Shown one piece after another: positions 5,992 to 10,713 of a DNA stretch of 10,713 bases (its first letter is position 1; every line of letters begins with the position of its first letter). The notes below the pieces were generated by a model. That model saw nothing but the letters and a program-made list of their open reading frames with translations, made no database searches and was not told the origin of the DNA. The DNA comes from Nitrospinota bacterium (GTDB taxonomy: Bacteria; Nitrospinota_A; UBA7883; JACRLM01): assembly GCA_015231995.1 (NCBI GenBank), contig JADGAO010000101.1:1-10713 (forward strand). Direction: 5' to 3'. The position numbers and the translations under genes are program-made.

Positions 5992-6039
5992 CCCTCGCCC
6001 CTTGCGGGAGAGGGTCGCCCCGAAGGGGCGGGGTGAGGG
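5992..6039 (+). repeat. Palindromic intergenic repeat, copy 2 (inverted relative to copy 1)
   Basis: CCCTCGCCCC (5992-6001) pairs with GGGGTGAGGG (6030-6039) with one G-T wobble, and inside it CGCCCC (6016-6021) and GGGGCG (6025-6030) form a tight hairpin with a GAA loop. On the opposite strand the words CCCTCACCCC and CCCTCTCCCGC repeat those at 4225-4247. It starts six bases after the livK stop, so the livK mRNA would end in, or run through, a very stable structure. There is no clean T-run after the hairpin. Confidence 0.65.
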
Positions 6040-6054
6040 GTTTAATTAAACCCC
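6037..6054 (+). repeat. Perfect 18-base palindrome centred on TTTAATTAAA
   Basis: GGGG-TTTAATTAAA-CCCC is fully self-complementary, and GAG (6035-6037) and CTC (6055-6057) extend the symmetry with one extra C. It abuts the preceding repeat and shares its right arm. It could be a protein-binding dyad or part of the mobile or decayed repeat; the TTT before AATTAAA does not by itself make a convincing terminator. Confidence 0.6.
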
Positions 6055-6057
6055 CTC

Positions 6058-6093
6058 GGCCCTAGCGGGCCACTCCCCCTTTGTAAGGAGGAG
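6058..6093 (+). repeat. Two further stem-loops upstream of livH
   Basis: GGCCC (6058-6062) and GGGCC (6067-6071) enclose a four-base TAGC loop; CTCCCCCTT (6073-6081) and AAGGAGGAG (6085-6093) enclose TGT with one mismatch. The AAGGAGGAG arm looks like a ribosome-binding site but lies 34 bases before the livH ATG and faces no start at normal spacing. Together with the two preceding elements, about 100 of the 142 bases between livK and livH are palindromic. Confidence 0.5.
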
Positions 6094-6127
6094 AAAGGGG
6101 CGTGAGCGCCGGATATTTGGGGGCCTG

Positions 6128-7003
6128 ATGGATCTTTTCCTGCAAACGCTGGTATCTGGACTGCTGAAGGGCGGCCTTTACGCGGTAATCGGCATCGGCA
6201 TGACGCTCATCATGGGCGTGATGGGGATTATCAACCTCGCCCACGGCCAGATGATGATGGTGAGCATGTACATCACATACTCGCTTTTCGCATACGCCGG
6301 GGTCGATCCTTACGTCTCTCTGCTCGTGAGCGTGCCCGCCATATTCACGCTGGGGCTATTCATCCAACAGCGTCTGCTCAATCCGCTTCTGCGGGCGGAG
6401 ACTATCCTGCCGGAGAACCAGGTGTTGATGACCGTCGGCGTTGGGATGGTTCTTACGGAGATAATGCGGTTCATTTTCACGTCCGATTACAAGTCGGTGC
6501 GCACCTCCTATTCAAGCTCGACATTTTTCGTGGGTAACATATCGTTCTCCGTTCCGTTGACGATAGATTTTCTCATCGCGATTCTCATGACGGCGGCGTT
6601 GTTTCTGTTCCTCATAAAGACCGACCTCGGAAGGAGCGTCCGCGCCACAGCGCAGGATAAAGAGGCGGCGGTGTTGATGGGTGTGGATTCGGAACGGATA
6701 ACCTACATAACCTTCGGCATCGGCTCGGCCCTTGTCGCGGCGGCGGGAACTTTGCTGATACCGGTTTTCTACCTGTATCCCGATATCGGCGGGCCGTTCA
6801 CGCGCAAGGCGTTCGTCATCTGCATACTCGGCGGGCTTGGCTCGGCGGTGGGGGCGATATTCGGCGGAGTGACGCTTGGCCTTGCGGAGGCGTTCGGCGC
6901 GACATACGCGGGGATGGAGTTCGAGGACATCATCGGGCTTGTGATATTCCTGCTCGTTCTCCTGTTCCTGCCCGGCGGGTTCAAACGGATTACAAAGGTG
7001 TGA
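6128..7003 (+). CDS. livH: Branched-chain amino-acid-type ABC transporter permease LivH
   Basis: One of two inner-membrane subunits forming the import channel. It has 291 residues, the normal LivH length, with about eight hydrophobic segments. The N-terminal 'GLLKGGLYAVIGIGMTLIMG' (11-30) and 'GIINLAHGQ' (33-41) are hallmark LivH sequence. The cytoplasmic coupling region 'GRSVRATAQDKEAAVLMG' (168-185) contacts the ATPase, and 'ILGGLGSAVGAIFGG' (233-247) follows. The ATG at 6128 gives the expected N-terminus, though the bases before it (a run of G residues) make a poor Shine-Dalgarno. The stop overlaps a possible GTG start of livM. Expression may be set apart from livK by the palindromic spacer. 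Confidence 0.94.
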   Translation: MDLFLQTLVSGLLKGGLYAVIGIGMTLIMGVMGIINLAHGQMMMVSMYITYSLFAYAGVDPYVSLLVSVPAIFTLGLFIQQRLLNPLLRAETILPENQVLMTVGVGMVLTEIMRFIFTSDYKSVRTSYSSSTFFVGNISFSVPLTIDFLIAILMTAALFLFLIKTDLGRSVRATAQDKEAAVLMGVDSERITYITFGIGSALVAAAGTLLIPVFYLYPDIGGPFTRKAFVICILGGLGSAVGAIFGGVTLGLAEAFGATYAGMEFEDIIGLVIFLLVLLFLPGGFKRITKV

Positions 7004-7005
7004 CG

Positions 7006-8019
7006 GTGAACAGGGGGATTGTCGCTCAAATCGCGGTGTTGGCCGCGCTTGCCGTCATACCGCTGGTGGTGCATAACGATTATTACCTGCACCTGCTGAT
7101 ACTTGCGTTGATGTGGGTGGTGATAGGCTCCGCATGGAACCTGCTGGCGGGGTACACCGGGCAGGTCTCTTTCGGCGATGCGGCTTTTTTCGGGACGGGC
7201 GCGTACACGGCAGGGCTGTTGGTGATTCACTGGGGCTGGTCGGCGTGGTGGGGCCTGTTTTTTGGCGGGATAATGGCGGTCGTTATCGCGTTCCCGTTCG
7301 GGTGGATATGTTTCCGTCTGCGCGGGGCCTACTTCGCGTTGGCCACTCTGGCGCTTAACGAGGTGCTACGCCATGTCGCCACCATATGGGAGTCGTTCAC
7401 CCAGGGGATGGTGGGGATAATGATAATGCAGTCGTATATCTCCAAGCTTCCCTACTACTACATCGCGCTTGCGTTGGCGGCGCTTTCGATAATAATAATC
7501 AGGCTCGTGATGCGTTCGCGGCTCGGATATTATTTCCTCTCCATCCGCGAGGATCAGGACGCCGCCGAAAGCCTTGGCGTCAACACGCATTTCTACAAGA
7601 TGCTCTCGCTTGTCATCGCCGCATGGCTGACCGGGGTCGCCGGGGCGTTATACATGAACTATATGGGTTTCATTGACCCGCACGTAGTCTTCTCCCTGCA
7701 CGACATCTCTATCATGGCGATACTCGTCGGGATAGTCGGCGGCGTAGGCACGACATACGGCCCGGCGGTGGGTGCGTTCATCATGGTGCTGGTGCAGGAG
7801 ATGTTCCGCACGGCGGGGTTTGGCTACATAAAGGCCGCCGCAAAGTTTACGGATGTCCAGTTCCTTATTTCCGCTTCGGAGCAGTTGACCAAAGGCCACG
7901 CGCTTGGGTTCGGGATACTTGTCGTTCTTGTCATCCGCTACATGCCAAACGGAGTGGTGGGCGATTGGGGCAAGCTGATGATAGCTCTCAGGTTGCAAAA
8001 GACGGGGAGGGCGAAATGA
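7006..8019 (+). CDS. livM: Branched-chain amino-acid-type ABC transporter permease LivM
   Basis: The second channel subunit. It shows 'GSAWNLLAGYTGQVSFGDAA' (41-60 with this start), the most recognisable LivM block, followed by 'FGTGAYTAG', 'RLRGAYFALATLALNEV' (104-120), and the ATPase-coupling loop 'SRLGYYFLSIREDQDAAESLG' beginning near residue 171. Two in-frame GTG starts exist: 7000, overlapping the livH stop, and 7006. AAAGG (6994-6998) lies seven bases before 7006 but only one base before 7000, so 7006 (337 residues) is preferred. It ends in an ATGA overlap with livG. The family assignment is firm. Confidence 0.93.
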   Translation: MNRGIVAQIAVLAALAVIPLVVHNDYYLHLLILALMWVVIGSAWNLLAGYTGQVSFGDAAFFGTGAYTAGLLVIHWGWSAWWGLFFGGIMAVVIAFPFGWICFRLRGAYFALATLALNEVLRHVATIWESFTQGMVGIMIMQSYISKLPYYYIALALAALSIIIIRLVMRSRLGYYFLSIREDQDAAESLGVNTHFYKMLSLVIAAWLTGVAGALYMNYMGFIDPHVVFSLHDISIMAILVGIVGGVGTTYGPAVGAFIMVLVQEMFRTAGFGYIKAAAKFTDVQFLISASEQLTKGHALGFGILVVLVIRYMPNGVVGDWGKLMIALRLQKTGRAK

Positions 8020-8738
8020 GTTTTTTCAGGGCCGACAACCTTGTAAAACATTTCGGCGGGCTGGCGGCGGTCAACGGGGTCAGTTTCGAAGTCAACGAGG
8101 GCGAGATATTCGGCCTCATAGGCCCAAACGGCTCCGGCAAGACGACGTTGTTCAACCTCATCTCCGGCTTTTACAAACCGACGTCCGGCGAAGTCTATTT
8201 CATGGACAGGCGCATTGACGGACTTAAACCGCACAAGATAAACAGGCTCGGCCTTGTCCGCACGTTCCAGGTGGTGCGGCCGTTAAAACGCATGACCGTT
8301 GAAGATAACGTGATCGCCGCCGCGTTCGCGCAATCCGGGTCGTTGCGGGAGGCTCGCAGGATAGCGCTTGAGACAATCGAGTTTTGCGGGCTTGGCAGAT
8401 GCAAGGACATGCTCGCCAAAAGCCTGACCATCGGCGACCGCAAACGGCTGGAGATAACACGGGCGATGGCGACAGGGCCGAAGCTGATATTGCTCGACGA
8501 GACGTTCGCAGGACTCAATCCGTCTGAGCAGGACGAGGCGATAGGACTTATCCGCAAGATAAAAGCCAGCGGCGTGACCATCATAATCGTCGAGCACATA
8601 ATGAAAGTGATAATGACGATAAGCGACCGCGTGCACGCGATCAACTTCGGGCAGACGCTCACCGAAGGGACTCCGTCGCAGGTTGTTTCCAATCCCGGCG
8701 TCGTGGAAGCGTATCTGGGCGAGGCGTATCATGCTTAA
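8016..8738 (+). CDS. livG: ABC transporter ATP-binding protein LivG
   Basis: Cytoplasmic ATPase subunit that pairs with LivF to power import. It has 240 residues, slightly shorter than common LivG (about 255); the shortening falls in the helical region between 'MTVEDNVIAAA' (93-103) and the signature. Walker A 'GPNGSGKTT' (36-44), Q-loop Gln85 in 'VRTFQ', signature segment 'LTIGDRKRLEI' (137-147), Walker B 'LILLDE' (157-162) followed by 'TFAGLNP', and H-loop His194 are all present. The signature differs from the canonical LSGGQ but follows the Leu-x-x-Gly-x-x-(K/R)-x-Leu-Glu form seen in LivG proteins. The ATG at 8016 overlaps the livM stop and has GGAGG (8006-8010) five bases upstream; an ATG at 7965 inside livM lacks support. 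Confidence 0.94.
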   Translation: MSFFRADNLVKHFGGLAAVNGVSFEVNEGEIFGLIGPNGSGKTTLFNLISGFYKPTSGEVYFMDRRIDGLKPHKINRLGLVRTFQVVRPLKRMTVEDNVIAAAFAQSGSLREARRIALETIEFCGLGRCKDMLAKSLTIGDRKRLEITRAMATGPKLILLDETFAGLNPSEQDEAIGLIRKIKASGVTIIIVEHIMKVIMTISDRVHAINFGQTLTEGTPSQVVSNPGVVEAYLGEAYHA

Positions 8739-9435
8739 GGTTGATGGGGTGGATGTGTTTTACGGCGACATGCAGGTGTTGTGGGAGGTGTCGTTGACCG
8801 TAGGGGATGCGGAGATCGTGGCCCTGCTCGGAAGCAACGGGGCGGGGAAATCCACAACGATAAAGACGGTTTCCGGGCTATTGAAGCCTCAAGCCGGACA
8901 GATAGAATTCGATGGCGTGCGGCTGGATCAGATTCCTGCCAACAGGATAATACATAACGGCATAGCCCATGTGCCGGAAGGACGCAGGCTTTTCACGGAG
9001 ATGACGGTGGAGGAAAACCTCATCATGGGATCGTTGAGGCCCGAAGCCAAACGCGCCCGCACGGAGACTATGGGATGGGTGTACGACCTTTTTCCGCGAC
9101 TGCGCGAACGCCGCAAACAGCCCGCCGGAACATTGAGCGGCGGGGAACAACAGATGGCGGCCATCGGACGAGGGTTGATGGCCAAACCGAAGCTGTTACT
9201 GCTCGACGAGCCGTCGCTGGGGCTGTCGCCGCTATTGGCGATGGAGATATTCAGGATAGTCAAAGTCATCAACGACGCTGGAGTCGCGGTTCTGCTCGTG
9301 GAGCAGAATGTGAAGAGGAGCCTTGCCATCTGTCACCGCGCATACGTTCTTGAGAACGGGCGGATGACGTTGAGCGGAACCGGCGCGGAGCTTTCGGCGA
9401 ACGAAAAAGTGAAAGAGGCGTATCTGGGGATATGA
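8731..9435 (+). CDS. livF: ABC transporter ATP-binding protein LivF
   Basis: The second ATPase subunit. It has 234 residues, typical for LivF. Walker A 'GSNGAGKST' (34-42), the LivF block 'HVPEGRRLFTEMTVEENL' (80-97), a canonical signature 'LSGGEQQ' (135-141), Walker B 'LLLLDE' (155-160), and Gln192 in 'VEQN' where most ABC proteins have the H-loop histidine; this Gln is usual for LivF. The ATG at 8731 overlaps the end of livG by eight bases and has GAGG (8721-8724) six bases upstream; an ATG at 8683 would add 16 unlikely residues. The tight overlap implies coupled translation and 1:1 assembly with LivG. Confidence 0.95.
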   Translation: MLKVDGVDVFYGDMQVLWEVSLTVGDAEIVALLGSNGAGKSTTIKTVSGLLKPQAGQIEFDGVRLDQIPANRIIHNGIAHVPEGRRLFTEMTVEENLIMGSLRPEAKRARTETMGWVYDLFPRLRERRKQPAGTLSGGEQQMAAIGRGLMAKPKLLLLDEPSLGLSPLLAMEIFRIVKVINDAGVAVLLVEQNVKRSLAICHRAYVLENGRMTLSGTGAELSANEKVKEAYLGI

Positions 9436-9457
9436 CGAAAATCGGGAGGATAGGGCG

Positions 9458-10147
9458 ATGCTAGTCAGAGACTGGATGACCAAGGACGTTGTGTCGGTGG
9501 ACGATGACACCCCGATAATGAAGGCTGGAGCGCTGATGCGGGAGAAACGGATACGGTTTTTGCCCGTCGTGAACAAGCATGGGAGCCTGACAGGGGTTTT
9601 GACGGACAGGGACTTGAAGGCGGCCTCCCCATCGTGCGCCACAAGCCTGGACGTGTACGAGCTCAATTACCTGCTGTCCAACGTAAAAGCCGGGGAGATC
9701 ATGACGCGCGATCCCGTCATCGTAAAACAGGACGAGACGATAGAGTTCGCCGCCGCGTTACTGCTCGACAACAAGATATCCGGCCTGCCCGTCGTGGACG
9801 CAGGGTTAAAACTAGTTGGAGTGATAACGCAGAGCGACGTGTTCAAGACGCTCGTGAAAATCACGGGGACGCTTGTGGGCGGGGTGCAGTTCGCCTTCCA
9901 TCTGGACGACAGGCCGGGATCGTTGAAGGAAGTCGCCGACGAGATACGAAGGCTCGGCGGGCGCATTGTGAGCGTACTTACGCATTATCCAGAAAGCGGC
10001 GACAAATTCCGCGAGGTGTATTTGCGGATAATGCATGTCCCGGCGGATCAGCTGGAGAATATGAAAAAAGAGTTGGGCGCGAAGTTTCGGATACTTTACG
10101 TTGTCGAAGATTTTGCCGAGGAAGTGAAGCGGAGGAAGAAGAGGTGA
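9458..10147 (+). CDS. CBS-CBS-ACT domain protein (AcuB-like)
   Basis: A soluble cytoplasmic sensor-type protein of 229 residues. The first CBS motif runs about 3-56, starting 'VRDWMTKDVVSV' and ending 'LTGVLTDRDL'; the second runs about 79-134, 'GEIMTRDPVIV' to 'VGVITQSDVF'. An ACT domain follows at about 142-215 ('FAFHLDDRPGSLKEVADEI'), then a basic tail. CBS pairs commonly bind adenine nucleotides and ACT domains commonly bind amino acids, so the architecture suits reporting energy state and amino-acid level. AcuB of the acetoin-utilisation operon has the same layout, but no acetoin genes are seen here. It lies 22 bases after livF with GGGAGGA (9444-9450) seven bases before the ATG, so it is probably in the liv operon. 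There is no DNA-binding domain; a role in regulating the transporter or downstream metabolism is inference. Confidence 0.88.
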   Translation: MLVRDWMTKDVVSVDDDTPIMKAGALMREKRIRFLPVVNKHGSLTGVLTDRDLKAASPSCATSLDVYELNYLLSNVKAGEIMTRDPVIVKQDETIEFAAALLLDNKISGLPVVDAGLKLVGVITQSDVFKTLVKITGTLVGGVQFAFHLDDRPGSLKEVADEIRRLGGRIVSVLTHYPESGDKFREVYLRIMHVPADQLENMKKELGAKFRILYVVEDFAEEVKRRKKR

Positions 10148-10171
10148 GAGTCTCGGATAAACAGTTGCCGC

Positions 10172-10713
10172 TCACCCTTTGATGTTTATTATCGGAGTAA
10201 GATGACGCTGTACCTCCACAAGGTTTTCCTGAAGTTTCATTATCTCGAAAATATCCTTGTAGGCTGACGGGGCTTCGTCGAGCGTGGCTCTTTCGACTCG
10301 CGCGGTGACGCCTTCGAGCTGTGCGCGGAAATCGTCCATGCTTATTTTGTCTTTGGCCTGCGTCCTGCTCAACGCCCTGCCTGCCCCGTGCGAGCTTGAA
10401 TAGAGGCTCTCCGGGTTTCCTTTCCCCACGACGATAAAGCTTCCGTCCCGCATGTTGCCGGGTATCACGCCCGCCATGCCAGCCTCGGCGTGCGTCGCGC
10501 CTTTGCGGTGTATCCACATCCCATCCTTTTCCTCGGCGTGGTTGTGGTTGCGGTTGATGAATTCCAGAGTCTGCGGCGCAGAGCCTTTTTTGGCGTAGTG
10601 ATAGATTTCTCTCAACACTCTTTCGATGATGCGCTTGCGGTTTTCCAGAGCGAACTCCAGGCAGAACTTCATGTCGGTGATGTAATCGCGCCCCTCACCG
10701 CTTTTCACGGGGA
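10172..10713 (-). CDS. rtcB: RtcB family RNA ligase, C-terminal part (5' end outside window)
   Basis: RtcB joins RNA 2',3'-cyclic phosphate or 3'-phosphate ends to 5'-hydroxyl ends using GTP and Mn2+, acting in tRNA and RNA repair. About 180 residues are visible; E. coli RtcB has about 408. The frame is open to the window edge, so the GTG at 10708 is an internal Val, not the start. Conserved blocks: 'NRNHNHAE' (about 52-59 counting from 10708) with a probable metal-ligand His, 'WIHRKGATHAE' (65-75), 'GVIPGNMRDGSFIVVG' (80-95), and 'SSSHGAGRALSR' (104-115), whose His (codon 10388-10390) corresponds to the guanylylated nucleophile. All visible catalytic motifs are intact. It is convergent with the CBS-ACT gene, with 24 bases between stops, and is probably functionally unrelated to it. 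Confidence 0.94.
   Translation of the reverse strand, partial: PVKSGEGRDYITDMKFCLEFALENRKRIIERVLREIYHYAKKGSAPQTLEFINRNHNHAEEKDGMWIHRKGATHAEAGMAGVIPGNMRDGSFIVVGKGNPESLYSSSHGAGRALSRTQAKDKISMDDFRAQLEGVTARVERATLDEAPSAYKDIFEIMKLQENLVEVQRHLTPIINIKG

Noticed and set aside
9978..10517. 179-codon minus-strand frame overlapping the CBS-ACT and rtcB genes
   Set aside because: It covers the ends of two well-supported genes in another frame and its translation is Arg/Gly-rich with no family features.

Overview
This 10.7 kb window looks like chromosomal DNA from a Gram-negative bacterium. It carries an outer-membrane efflux protein and a periplasmic binding protein with a cleavable signal peptide. The coding DNA is GC-rich (estimated by eye, not computed) and the intergenic spacers hold GC-rich palindromic repeats. 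The branched-chain amino-acid (liv) transporter followed by a CBS-ACT gene is an arrangement I associate with Desulfobacterota, Nitrospirota and similar lineages. The sequence alone does not fix the taxon.

Region 1 (1-4049, + strand) is a tripartite drug-efflux operon: the C-terminal part of a NodT/OprM-type outer-membrane factor, an EmrA-type membrane fusion protein, and an EmrB/QacA-type (DHA2) proton antiporter. Together they would span both membranes and export toxic compounds. A complete hicB-hicA toxin-antitoxin pair (1999-2453) sits between emrA and emrB, so it lies inside what is normally a tight operon.

Region 2 (4050-4647) has no convincing gene. It holds palindromic and short direct repeats of the dispersed intergenic kind, a weak promoter candidate and a leader hairpin upstream of the next operon.

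Region 3 (4648-10147, + strand) is a complete branched-chain/polar amino-acid-type ABC importer in the order livK-livH-livM-livG-livF, followed 22 bases later by a CBS-CBS-ACT protein that probably senses a nucleotide and/or an amino acid. livK and livH are separated by 142 bases packed with inverted repeats; every later junction is tight or overlapping. The binding protein carries an unusual Lys/Glu/Ala-rich insertion of about 40 residues.

Region 4 (10172-10713, - strand) is the C-terminal part of an RtcB RNA ligase, convergent with the liv operon and cut by the window edge.

Most of the window is recognisable, well-known machinery. I see no clear sign of a wholly undescribed system. The points most worth checking are the TA module inside the efflux operon, the charged insertion in the binding protein, the CBS-ACT partner of the transporter, and the related intergenic repeats flanking livK.
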